From NCBI GenBank assembly GCA_028641055.1, contig CM054061.1:57114681-57178680 (forward strand): 64,000 nt of DNA, given 5' to 3'. Of this stretch, positions 32,260 to 43,230 are shown piece after piece (position 1 is the first letter of the stretch; each line of letters begins with the position of its first letter). A program made the position numbers and the translations under genes. The notes below the pieces were generated by a model. The model saw only the letters and a program-made list of their open reading frames with translations. It did not search any database and had not been told where the DNA came from. The DNA is from Alopecurus myosuroides (Eukaryota; Streptophyta; Magnoliopsida; Poales; Poaceae).

Positions 32260-33611
32260 AGGTGGTTCTGGGCAATCTGGGGAGAAGACTCCTACTAATG
32301 AGCAAGATAGGACTACTGCTAATGGTTCTTCTGATATGCAAATGAAGGCCACGGGTGTGGTATTTTCTCGGTCTCTAAGGAGGCAATTCAGCCTTGTTCA
32401 GCCGCTGGTTGGGGGTACATGTGCTGCCGGGCACAAAATCTCCTCTATTGTGCTGCCGGGCAGCAGTTCTGGGCACAAAACGGCTGTTTTTGCTGCCGTG
32501 GGTTGCGGTGCGGCATAGAATGGGGCTGCCGGGCACGAGAATCCTCCAATTGTGCTGTCGGGCAGCAGTTTTGGGCAGAAAAATGAGATTTGTGCTGCTG
32601 TGGGTTCTGCTGCTGTTTCAGTTTGTGCAGCAACTCTTTTGGCTCCAGCGGGTATTATCAAAGAGACAGATGGCTGTGTGGTTAAGCGGGTTGATGGTAC
32701 TCCCACTTTGTCTCCTTTTCGATGTTCACTTGGCCCGGTTTTTGATGTTGTGCAGTCAGTAGTCCAGAGGGACACACGGGTACAGGAGGTACCATTTGCT
32801 CCATCTGATGCAGTAACCATGGCGGTGAGACAAGCTACAGATGAGATGTGTCTGTCGCCAGTGTTACCCTCTGTTTGTTCGCTCGAGCATGATTATTCTC
32901 CATCTGCTGCTGCTCCTCGTGCTTCACCACATCCAACACCAGAGACTCCGAGAGGGAATGCTGGAGCGAGTGTGTTGGCTTCTCGGTTGGACGTTTCTTC
33001 TGCGAACCACACGGGGCTGGGACTGCCTACGCCAGCGACGGGAAGGATAGCGAGATGGCGCGCAGACGTGAGACCATCATTGCTTATGGTGGGATTTTGG
33101 AGCCCACTGCATCGGGGCGCCGTTCCAGTGCGCGTATTCGGGAGTCTCCGTCGGCGGATGTTCCTATCGTGGAGCGTGCGACTCTACGGGCTACACAGAA
33201 AGATGTGCAACTGGGAGGTATGTTTTCCGCTAAAGCACTGTCTTTTACTAGTTTTTCCAATGAAACTATTATTAGTAGAGCTTCTAGACTAGGTGTTTCT
33301 CTAGCTACATCTCCATCCGAAGTTGATAGAGCTGCAGTGATGTTGAAAGCTACTGAGCAATCACGCCATTTAGTTACTTTAACAAATAATTTGCATTCTT
33401 CTGGACATGATACTGATCTTTGTCCAGTAGTTCATAAGGTGTCATCTTTGTGTAACAATTTTGAGGATGATGTTGAGGGGGAGATTGATGATCAGCTGGA
33501 TCTCCTGTCACAGAGTGTCAAGGTGACACGTTCTTGTAAGAGAACCAAAGTGAGTGGGTTCTTCAAACCTAGGAGAAGTGCTAGAATTAAAACTTTGCAT
33601 TCTAAGTAGCC

Positions 33612-36600
33612 ATGAGAGGTTTATTCTGGAATAGCGATGGGTTTGGGGATACGGCTAAACACTGGACTGTTAGAGAAGCGTTATCTGAGCTTAAGTTAGA
33701 TTTTATAGCTATTAGCGAGACTGGTTGAGGGAGTTTTTCGGTTCCCTTTTTAAATCACCTTCCTGGCGGATTAGATTTCAGTTGGTATTGTCTACCACCT
33801 CATGGGAGGTCGGGAGGCATCTTGATTGGTTTTAACAATGTGACTATAGCAGTACAGTCTGTTATAGCCGGGGATTTTTCGGTTAAAACCCATGTTAGGC
33901 TAAAGGATGATGGATTCCTTTGGGCTTTGGTTGTTGTTTATGGGGCTGCCCAAAACAACAAAAAACCAGAATTTTTGTCTGAACTGTTCGTATTTGCGAT
34001 AGAGAAACACAACCCATATTGGTGGGTGGTGATTTTAATATTATTCGTCGCAAGGAAGACAATAATAATAATAATTTTAATCCGCGGTGGCCAGTTATTT
34101 TTAATGCTATTATTAAGAGTCTCGATCTTAAGGAACTTGACCTCTCCGGTAGACAATATACTTGGACAAGCAGGAGAGATACTCCAACTTTAGAAAAGTT
34201 GGATAGAGTGCTTGCTAGTATAGAGTGGGAGAAAAAATTCCCGTTGGTGACGGTTCAAGCATTAGCCAGAATGGGGTCTGATCATTGGTCATTGCTTGTG
34301 GACTCTGGTTCATCTGCTCATACTGGGAATAAATCGTTATTCTCTTTTGAGTTGTCTTGGTTGAGACAAGTGGCTTTTTTTTTAATTAGTCAAGGCGGAA
34401 TGTGACTCCATTTTGGCTGGTTCTACCCCGATTGAGCGATGGCAAAACAAGATCAGACATCTAAGGATTTTCTTAAGGGGCTGGGCTAGGAACCGAGCAG
34501 GTGAATACAAAATGTTAAGAGACAAACTGTTGTCTCTTATTAATGAGTTGGAGTTGAGAGCTGAAGTGGCTCCACTTTCAGACGTTGAACGTGACGCCAA
34601 AGCGGAGGCGGATGTATGTATTGCTAATATTCGACGCGAGGAAGAGTCTAAGTGGGCTCAGCGGGCGAAGGTTAGGCACATTCAAGAGGGGGGTGATAAC
34701 ACTAGGTATTTCTTGAGCAGGAAGCAAATCTTCCAGCTTGAGCAGGATGAGGGGACTATTATGGGACAAGAGAATTTAAAGGTTTTCATATCTGAGTATT
34801 ATAAAAAGTTGTTTGGGCCATCGATGCCATCTAGCTTCTCACTGGAGGAGTCTAGAATTGATGATATTACTCAGGTTTCTGAAGAGGAGAATCTTATTCT
34901 GACACAACCTTTTACGGAAAAGGAGGTGTGGGAGGCGATTTCTCAAATGGAACTCAATAAAGCCCCAGGTCCGGATGGTTTTCCTGCAGAGTTCTATAAG
35001 AAATTATGGGGGGTCATTAAAATAGATTTAATGGTCATGTTTAATCAGTTATATTCCGGTGATTTAGACTTGTTCAAGTTGAACTTTGGAGTGATCACCT
35101 TACTTACTAAGAAGGAAGATGCGAGTAGGATTGAACAGTTTAGACCTATTTGCCTCCTGAATGTGAGTTTCAAATTTTTTACGAAAGTTAGAACGAATAG
35201 GGTAACCTCGATTGCGAAGAGGGTTATCCGCCCCTCTCAGTCTGCGTTTCTCCCAGGGAGGAACATATTGGAAGGGGTTGTGGTTTTACATGAGACTATT
35301 CATGAGTTAAAACAAAAAAATTTGGATGGAGTCTTGCTCAAAATTGATTTTGAGAAAGCATATGATAATGTTAATTGGAAGTTTCTCCAGCAAACTCTAT
35401 GCATGAAAGGCTTCTCTCCACAATGGTGTGATTGGGTGGCTAGGTTTGTGCAAGGAGGAAGCGTGGGGATTAGGATCAATGATGATATTGGTCATTATTT
35501 CCAAACTCTAAAGGGGCTTAGAGATCTGTTATCACCTATTCTTTTTAACCTTGTTGTTGATATGCTGGCACTTCTAATCCAGAGAGCCAAAGAGGATGGC
35601 CAAATTGGAGGATTGATTCCACACCTTGTTGAGGGAGGGGTTTCTATTCTTCAATATGATGATGATACCATACTCTTTTTAGAACATGATGTAGAGAAAG
35701 CGGTTAATTTGAAGTTGATTCTGTCCATATTCGAGCAGTTATCTAGGCTGAAAATTAATTTCCATAAGAGTGAGGTTTTCTGCTTTGGCAAGGCAAACGA
35801 TTTTCAAAATGATTATAGGAAAATATTTGGATGTGAGCTTGGGGCTTTACCATTCAAATATTTGGGGATTCCTATTCACTATCGTAAACTTCTGAACAGA
35901 GAGTGGAAGCCGGTTGAGGACATGTTTGAGCAGAAGCTAAGTGGTTGGGTTGGAAAACTGCTCTTGTACGGTGACCGTTTTGTTCTCATTAACTCGGTTC
36001 TGTCAAGTTTACCTATGTTTCTTTGAAATACCCGCTGGGGTTAAAAAGAGACTAGACTTTTATCCATCCCGGTTCTTCTGGCAAGGTGATCAGAAAAAGA
36101 AGAAATACAGACTGACCAAGTGGAACATAGTTTGTCGACCTAAGGACCAGGGAGGTCCTGGGATTGAATGTCCTGATGTTAAGAACAAAATTTTGCTTAG
36201 CAAGTGGTTATTTAAATTACTCACTGAAGAAGGTATGTGGCATGAGTTGCTGCATAATAAGTATGTAAAAGGCAAACCGCTTGCACAGGTTGAAGCTAGG
36301 CCTACGGACTCCCCTTTTTGGAAGGGTATTATGGGGGTCAAACGGGATTTCTTCCAACACATTTCGGTTACACTTGGCAATGGGCAGAGTGTTAGGTTTT
36401 AGGAGGACCCGTGGTTGGATGGAGCATCTTTGGCAGATCAATATCCAATGTTGTTTAATATTGTTCGAAATAAAAATGTGTTAGTAGCAGATGTCCTTGG
36501 TCAAGACCAACTTAATATTCAATTTAGAAGATCGCTGTATGGTGATAAGTGGGTTGCCTGGCTCAATTTAGTGGATAGGTTGATAGCAATCTCTATTACG

Positions 36601-37242
36601 AATGAGCAATACTCTTTTAATTGGAAATTGACACGCTCAGGGATTTTGACAGTAAAATCTCTTTATGAGGAGCTTATGAATGGGGACACTGGGTTCCTAC
36701 ATAAGTATTTGTGGAAATTGAAGGCCCCTTTAAAGATCAAGATCTTTATGTGGTTCCTTTTCCGTAAGGAACTTCTTACCAAGGATAATCTCGCTAAAAG
36801 AAGATGGACAGGATGCAAACGTTGTGTGTTTTGTGATAATTTTGAGACAATTGATCACCTATTTGTTCATTGTGAGTTTACTAAGAAAATTTGGAGATTA
36901 GTTCACTTCACTTTTAGCATAACTCCACCCACTAGTGTTAATAACATGTTTGGTACATGGCTTAATGGTATAGATAAATCAACTAAAGCGAGTATACGCA
37001 TTGGTGTATGTGCTTTTCTTTGGGCAATTTGGAAATGCCGGAATGATGTAATATTTAACAATTTGGTGGCTGGACATTTTTTGCAGGTGGTTCATACGGC
37101 TGTGCATTGGATCCATATGTGGTCTTACCTGCTGCCCCAAGACCAGCGTGGACGTTTGGATGCCGGCTGCTCTCGGCTGATGACGGGCGTACGGGCTATA
37201 TTCAACATGGGTGGATGGCTGCACACTAGACGATTACAATGA
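33612..37242 (+). pseudogene. LINE ORF2: endonuclease - RT - zf-RVT, degenerate
   Basis: It starts at ATG 33612 (MRGLFWNSDG), 3 bp after the ORF1 stop. Endonuclease: IAISETG with a TGA after it near 33726, a frameshift near 34015, GGDFNIIRR, GSDHWSLL. RT: the frame 34413-36026 shows KAPGPDGFPAEFYK, RPICLLNVSFKF, SAFLPGRNI, KIDFEKAYDNVNW, then GLRDLLSPILFNL, where the usual GLRQGDPLSP has lost the QGDP core, and YDDDT where YADDT is expected. Frameshifts follow at about 36026 and 36400. The zf-RVT region is in 36415-37242 (WKLKAPLKIKIFMW ... CVFC ... HLFVHCEFTKKIW). No RNase H follows, unlike copies A and B, so this is a different L1 lineage. Several lesions rule out activity. Confidence 0.85.
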
Positions 37243-38011
37243 GTTGTAATCTAGATTTATCTTTGTTTAGGTGGCTAATCTTTGTAGCCACTTTAACTGA
37301 TGGTTGAGATGTTTTTATTGACTGGCTGTGAATTTGGATTTTGAACATCTTCTATTTTAATATAAAAGCCGTGTGCATCGATGCGATGCAGAGGCCAGGT
37401 TTACCATTTCAAAAAAAAAGTATAGTAATCTGCAGGCCGATCAGAGTAGAAATTAGTAGAAAGAACAGGGCCAGCGCAACCTCGGCCGCTGGTCCTTGTC
37501 CACGTCCTACTCGTGGTGTTTGGAACGGACTCCATCTTCACCTACTCACATCCATCGATCTAACACAAAATGCAAACCACATTTTCTTCTTGCCGACTCG
37601 CGCTAGGATCGAGAGGTCGAGCCGCCAGAGCTGGGTGAGACCAAGAGACGAGTATGCATTCTTCTCATCTTCTACGCACCGATCGGCAGCGTCGCAGTCA
37701 TATATGGGATTAGTACACGGACACGAGCAAGGTGAGTTCGGCGGTCATATGTCCATCTAATCGCTAAATAAATTAGTAGTTTTGTTAATGCTCTAATTTA
37801 ATATCGATGGCACTGTATCTTTTAATTTTGTCATTTTATTTTGAAGCTAGTGTTTCAAAAATCCAGATTTAATTCGTCACGTGGAAATTCAAATCTGGTA
37901 CCCAAAAAACATATGAGAAAATAAAACGAAGTTCTCATTAAATCTCAAAAGGGGGCTATGGACATTTATGCTTCTTAATATATCGTATTCTATGTGAGAT
38001 ATTATGACATA

Positions 38012-38164
38012 CTGCCCCATTATAAAATATAAGACGGTTCCGATAATTCAATGTAGACTACATACTAAAATAAGTGAACCCACAAACTAAAATGTGTCTA
38101 TATATATGAAAATCATGTCAATTAGAAAAATGGTAAAACATTTTATATTTCCGAACGAAGTAAG
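38012..38164 (+). mobile_element. Degenerate Stowaway MITE inside the hAT element
   Basis: Ends CTGCCCCATTATAAAATATA and, from the other strand, CTTACTTCGTTCGGAAATAT, flanked by TA at 38010-38011 and 38165-38166. 153 bp, no coding. The ends are decayed relative to CTCCCTCCGT. Confidence 0.6.
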
Positions 38165-38286
38165 TATATATTTTAATGGCCGAATAGTTAAAATTTTGTA
38201 GTACGATAGGGCCCATTTTAAAGTTTTGCACAGGGCCTGGATTTTGCCAGCCCGGCCCTGTCTTATATTTAGGAACGGAGGGAGTA

Positions 38287-39503
38287 CAAATAACGGGAAT
38301 GAGTAAACCTTTTGTTAGCAAAAAAGTTCATTCAAACACTCATGTCTTTGGACCCATGCATGTCTCAGACCGATTTGGAGCGATCCCCGGCCGTACGTTA
38401 CCCATCCATGCGAACGTGCATATTCTTTGGCGCGGTGCATGCTTGCAGTGCGGGCTTGTCCTGTTCCGTTGGCCAAATTTGAATCTACGTCACCGAAGGT
38501 TGGCAAGCTCTCATTTTCCAATCAAGTGGCTATCGACTTCTAGACCTAGCGGTTACAGACAACACAGTGCCGTTTTCAAACCAAACAAAAGAGCATGGGC
38601 ATCGATAGTCATGCAGTCGATCTCATTGTCGTAATGCAATCATTCATGTCGTTCCAGACGTGCGAGAGTTGTCGGTAACTGATCGATATATGCCTACTTC
38701 CACGAAAAATACATATGCCAAAATGACACCACCTTGCTGCCTATATATAGATTCTACACGTCGAACTAGTAGTTCTACGACAGATACATATATATGCCAA
38801 AAGTCTCATTCTCTCGAGAAAATGTTATTTCCACGTGGCCACAAAAGCTGCCGATTCGACATTGAGATTGTTCATGATTCCACAATTCGATGGAGATGAA
38901 CAAATAATTATAACATGGTTTTTTTTATAGAAATTTATGAACAAGATGTTCTCATCGAAATTTCACAAGATGAACTGATTAACAATGCAGAGGTGTACAC
39001 TTTTTAGATCTCTATTCATAAATGTGTGAAGTCGTCTCAAAAATAAGATTTTTTTTCTCGGTCAACTTAGGTGTAGATGGGGACAAATTTTAATTCGTAA
39101 AGTCCCCCGTTTGGAAAAAAAGGAATTGGCAAGTCATCTCTAGTCATATTATTGCAACTATAGTATTCTTACCGACCGGCGCTCGTTATAGGCTTGTTAT
39201 CTGTTACTAGTAGAGAGTGACTAGATTTTTATTACTCCTATCTGAAGATTCCATGTTACACGTAGAGCGACCAAATTAATTGATTAGCTTATCTAAAAGT
39301 GGTGCATGTCCATGTTTTGGACCAAATGATCCCCAGAAAGTTTACATGAGTCATTATCTTGAGTTGCCTCCTCTAGAAAGGAAAGGGAAAAGGAAAGCAA
39401 AAAACAAATAGCAGCTAACATTTGCATCATGCAGGCTGTTCTTGCCGACTCTGGCTCCACTTAGAAGTTATGCAACCCTAAAGCTAACCTCATCACACAA
39501 AAA

Positions 39504-39507
<4 letters not shown>
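38287..39507. other. No gene recognised
   Basis: Ordinary-composition DNA right of the nest. Short frames at 38299-38634 and 38660-38899 have no recognisable motif. Confidence 0.4.
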
Positions 39508-39593
<86 letters not shown>

Positions 39594-40200
39594 AAAAGGG
39601 TTTCTACTCCCGGGTGTAGCTACACCCACGTCTCATATACTGCTGTACGGAGGTATGTGTCATACTTTTTCGGTCCAAGTATGTTCATATACTATATTTA
39701 AGATACTTCAAAACAAGTTACGTGAAAATTATAAAATTGAGTATGTAGTTTGCACTATATATTCAAAATACCGGTATATATGTATATATAAAATGAGTAT
39801 GTAGAAAAATTACACATACTACGTAAAAAGTAGTATATATACTACCGAAATAGTAATATATACTGCATACTCTTTTAGTATGATGTATGTAGTATCTATC
39901 ATACCGGAGAGTATGTATAGGTAGTATGTAGTATGTATTACTATTTCGGCAGTATATATACTACTTTTTATGTAGTATGTGTAATTTTTCTACATACTCT
40001 TTTTATACGTACATATATACCGGTATTTTGAATATATAGTGCAAACTACGTAGTCAATTTTATAATTTTCATGAAACTTGTTTTGGAGTATCTTAGATAT
40101 AGTATATGAACATACTTAGACCGAAAAAGTATGACACATACCTCCGTACGGCAGTATATGAGACGTGGGTGTAGCTACACCCGGGAGTAGAAACCATTTT

Positions 40201-40278
<78 letters not shown>
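39508..40278. mobile_element. Foldback MITE inserted in a (TA)n microsatellite
   Basis: (TA)n at about 39508-39590 and 40204-40278 flanks a 613-bp core (39591-40203) that is almost a perfect palindrome with centre near 39897. The arms begin GGGAAAAGGGTTTCTACTCC, followed by GGTGTAGCTACACC, itself a palindrome. The structure and TA-repeat target recall the Micron type described in rice, but I do not claim sequence identity. No coding; long Ile/Tyr runs predicted here are translation of TA repeats. Confidence 0.8.
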
Positions 40279-40280
<2 letters not shown>

Positions 40281-40409
40281 TCTCTATACCTAATTCACGC
40301 ATTACATAACAAATTAATATCGTAGCACTTCGATACGGCCATTTTGCATCACTATTTTATATCGTAATTTTCTGTTATTCTTTGATATATTTCATAGTAT
40401 GATGCATTA
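40279..40409. other. AT-rich junction
   Basis: Short AT-rich segment between the TA repeat and the LTR fragment; nothing identified. Confidence 0.3.
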
Positions 40410-41841
40410 TTTATGTTATTTCATCTTATTTTGCATGTTTGATAATTATTGGAGACTAATCACCGGGAACAGAAATCTGATGGAAAAAAACACCGTCAAG
40501 ATACTCTATTTCTGAAGACCAGAAGAAGGGGGCATCAGAGGAGTCTTAGAAGGCCAGATGAGAGAGCCAGCCACGAGGGGAGCCAGAGGGGGCTAGCAGG
40601 GGCCCACACCACCAGGTAGCGCCCCTCCCCCCTGGCTGCGCCGCCAGGTGGTGTGGCCACCCTGGCCCACCTCTGGCCGACCCCTTTCGCGTACTTCATC
40701 CCTAGGGAACACTAAGACCTACAGAACCATCGAGGAAATATTCCGCCGCCTCCTAGGGGCGAAAAACAACAGAGAGAGAAGAACTCTCCGGCAGGGAGAA
40801 ATCTGCCGGGGAAATTCCTCCCCGGAGAGGGGAAATCATCGCTATCGTCACCGTTATCGTTCTGGGCATCATCAAGATCATCATCGGCATCATCATCATC
40901 ATCATCAACACCATCATCCTAACTATCAACCTCCGTCCCACTGTAACAATTAGGGTTCTATACTGTTGTTTTCCACTAGATCTCTCTCCCGGCGTGGATT
41001 ACTTGTTAGTAGTTGATGCTTACGAGATTTATCGGTGTTTGCACTTTATGACCAAATTTTTATTCATCATTATATCACCTCTGATCATGATCTATATGAT
41101 GTCTTGTGAGTAGTTCGTTTAGTTCTTGAGGACATGGGAGAAGTTAAGATGTTAGTAGTGGAATTATGTTGAAGTAATATCTAATGGTTTGATATTTAAG
41201 TTGTGGTGCTATTCTTCTAGTGGTGACATGTGAATGTCGAATACATGACACTTCACGTTTATGGGCCTAGAGGGATGCATTGTGTATTTGGCTACTAATT
41301 GTGGGGTTGCCGGACTGACAGAAATCTAAACCTCTGTTAGGAAACCGATGCACGAGGGAGTGTAGGATCCCAGAGTTTAAGGCTGTGGTTAGATTTATCT
41401 TAATTACTTTCTTGTAGTTGCGGATGTTTGCAAGGGGTTTAATCACAAGTATGTATTAGTTCTAGTTGGGCGGTGTATTAGCATAGGTTCACCCACACAA
41501 CACCTATCAAAACAATAAATATTAATCAGCTGTATGAAACGAAAGCGCTTGACAAAGCTCCCATGTGTCCTCGAGAACGTTTGGTAATCATAAGTTAACC
41601 AACCGGCTTGTTCTTTGCTCTAATAAGGATTGGGCCACTCGATGCAATTATTATTACTGTTTTTTATTTACTAGCACTTTATTTATCCGCTATATCAAAA
41701 ACCACCAAAAACCGGTTTGCTAGTGTTTACAATGAATCCTCTATCCAACGTGCTTGTCGACACCTTCTGCTCCTTGTTGGGTTCGACACTCTTATTTATC
41801 GAAAGTACTACGATAAATCCCCTATACATGTGGGTCATCAC
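40410..41841 (+). mobile_element. LTR fragment or solo LTR of a Gypsy-type retrotransposon
   Basis: Has the layout of Triticeae Athila-like LTRs: CCCACACCACC...GGTGGTGTGG GC-rich stretch (40605-40660), AACCCTA-like leader words, (CAT)n at 40865-40915, and a 3' end reading GTTGGGTTCGACACTCTTAT ... GGGTCATCA at about 41840. No primer site or coding region follows, so it is a solo LTR or truncated LTR. The 5' limit and target duplication are not certain. Confidence 0.55.
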
Positions 41842-42363
41842 ACTTACATATGATTTGAGTGGCCATATGTAACATTTTGATCCTTTAAACTCTCACCCGG
41901 GGCAATGACGCAGGATCTATGCTCCTGTGGCCGCCATCTCATCCTCCGAAGGGTGACTTGAGGTAATAAGGTATTACCATTGCAAACTTCCTCCTCACTC
42001 TTCTCGCTGCAGTCTTTGTTGTTGTCCATCCTTATTGCGCCGCAGATCCATCCGGCCACCTCTTCCTCTACCCTAGCCCTACTCAAACCATATTCCTCCC
42101 ACTTATCACCATTTGCAGATGTGGTGGGTCCTATCCTCGACATATTTTGGATGCTTTCTTGGGATTTTAGGTATGCTCTAGGACAAAGTGGCGAGGCAGG
42201 ATGTGTGGACTTCATCGCATGCTCTAGTTGTCGGTATCTCGAGTAGCCGAGACCGGATCTGGCAGTGCTATTATCCAATAGGTTTTGCTCCGACAAGTGA
42301 ATTACATGCTCGACTACAATGGCTGGGGCTAGTCCCGTTTCATTCGGTGGAATTGTTAGCTAT
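41842..42363. other. Flank of the Copia insertion, no gene recognised
   Basis: A 150-codon minus frame (42296-41844) is open but shows no motif. The five bases before the Copia LTR are GCTAT; the matching copy would lie beyond the window. Confidence 0.4.
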
Positions 42364-43230
42364 TGAAAGTGCATTTCTTTTTTCCGGTGTTTTGTGTGTT
42401 AGTTAACAATACTAAGTACATTATTTATCGAGGTGTTAAGTGTGCAGGTGTTATCTTTAACATCGGCATCGATCACCAAAAAGATCGGTGAAGATTGGGC
42501 TAAGAGATTTGGGACAGTGAGGAGCCGTATTATTCTAACCGGATTATCCTGGGAAACCGGATATTCCGGTTAGGATGGTTTCTGTCCAGTTCGAGACAGA
42601 GAAGAGCCGGAATATTGGAACTAGATTATTCATGCCATACCGGATATTCCGGTTGAGGAAGTTTTGCTCAAAATCGACTAAGGACTGAAGCCTCAACTCA
42701 CAGTTTCCAACCGGATTATTTGAACCGGATTATTCCGTGCCAACCGAAATATCAGATTTAGGTGCCTGCACGGGACAAAAGCCAACCGGATTATTCAGCC
42801 CCAATCGGAATATCCGGTTGAAGTCAACGAGTTCGTTCAGATCTGGAAAAATATTCCCGACCGGATATTTTGGTCCAAACTTGCACCGGATATTCCGGTA
42901 CCACTTTTCCAGCTCAAACGGCTAGAATTGAGGAGGGGTATAAATACGCCTGCTCTTCCTCCTTGAGCTCTAGTTTGTCCATTAACATTCAATAGTATTT
43001 ATTGAGCTCACCAAATCTTCAATTACTCCCAATCCCTCCCACCAAACTTGTTGATCTTTGGATGATTCAAGGACAAGGCCCCGATCTACATCTTCACCGA
43101 GCCGTTCTTCATTTCCCCCTCATATTATTGAGGGTTTCAAGTCTACGGTTTCCATTTGTGGAGAACCTAGAGCTCTTGCTACTCTTGGTGATTCTTGGTG
43201 TTGGGAGCCCCCAATTTGGTTGTGGGTGTG
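42364..43230 (+). repeat. Copia 5' LTR, left part
   Basis: Starts TGAAAGTGCATTTC. From 42535 to 42905 it carries about a dozen variants of AACCGGATATTCCGGTT. The LTR is cut at GGGTGTG (43230) by a Gypsy element and resumes at 51759. Confidence 0.88.
42939..42946 (+). promoter_or_regulatory. Copia LTR TATA box
   Basis: TATAAATA directly downstream of the CCGGATATTCCGG array; the 3' LTR has the same box at 60756-60763. Confidence 0.75.

Larger units (their letters stand above)
19353..33609 (+). pseudogene. LINE ORF1 (nucleic-acid-binding), degenerate and split by the Gypsy insertion
   Basis: ORF1 starts at ATG 19353 (MSDSEGGS). The first 164 codons are open to 19847; after that the frame has shifted several times. 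Recognisable parts: an RG/GYG-rich segment (about 20380-20490), a CCHC knuckle (CFPCGDANHFVADCPAPSC, about 20785-20840), a following DUF4283/RRM-like block (VWDVSQVGHNVFKTLF, 21083-21370) and an acidic D-run (21535-21560). The Gypsy element enters at codons for PARG (21620-21624). ORF1 resumes at 32265 and runs, with a TAG near 32518 and a frameshift near 33055, to TAG 33607-33609 (tail FFKPRRSARIKTLHSK). The protein would bind LINE RNA; this copy cannot encode it. Confidence 0.75.
19331..37417 (+). mobile_element. Full-length L1-type LINE (no RNase H), split by a Gypsy element
   Basis: A 15-bp target duplication AAGTATAGTAATCTG occurs at 19316-19330 and 37418-37432; the last base or two of the A-run (37411-37419) overlap it. 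The element begins TGAGAACTAGACCGC and ORF1 starts 22 bp in. Removing the nested Gypsy leaves about 7.4 kb with ORF1 and ORF2. Because the 5' end is present, this is a rare non-truncated copy, although both ORFs carry several lesions. Confidence 0.88.
19229..38260. mobile_element. hAT-type DNA transposon (non-autonomous), split by a LINE
   Basis: An 8-bp target duplication TCTTATAT (19221-19228 and 38261-38268) encloses ends CATGCCCGGGCCAGC and, as reverse complement of the right end, CAGGGCCGGGCTGGC (11 of 15 match). Eight-bp duplications and CAGGG ends define hAT elements. Its own DNA is only about 930 bp (19229-19330 and 37433-38260); no transposase is visible. Confidence 0.75.
19085..38284 (+). 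mobile_element. Stowaway MITE split by a nested insertion
   Basis: The left part is 19085-19228 (CTCACTTTGTTCCAAATGTA...GAACATCTTATAT) and the right part 38269-38284 (TTAGGAACGGAGGGAG). TA flanks at 19083-19084 and 38285-38286. Joined, the halves make a roughly 160-bp Stowaway whose two ends are complementary (the TGTAAGATGTTTTA side pairs with AACATCTTATATTTAGGAACGG). A hAT element sits at the break. Confidence 0.8.

Noticed and set aside
40093..40302. ORF rich in Ile-Tyr repeats
   Set aside because: It is translation of the (TA)n microsatellite.
40648..40953. Histidine-rich ORF
   Set aside because: Produced by a CAT repeat inside an LTR fragment.
41844..42296. 150-codon minus-strand ORF
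   Set aside because: No motif, no codon-like pattern, next to repeat boundaries; kept only as an unannotated flank.
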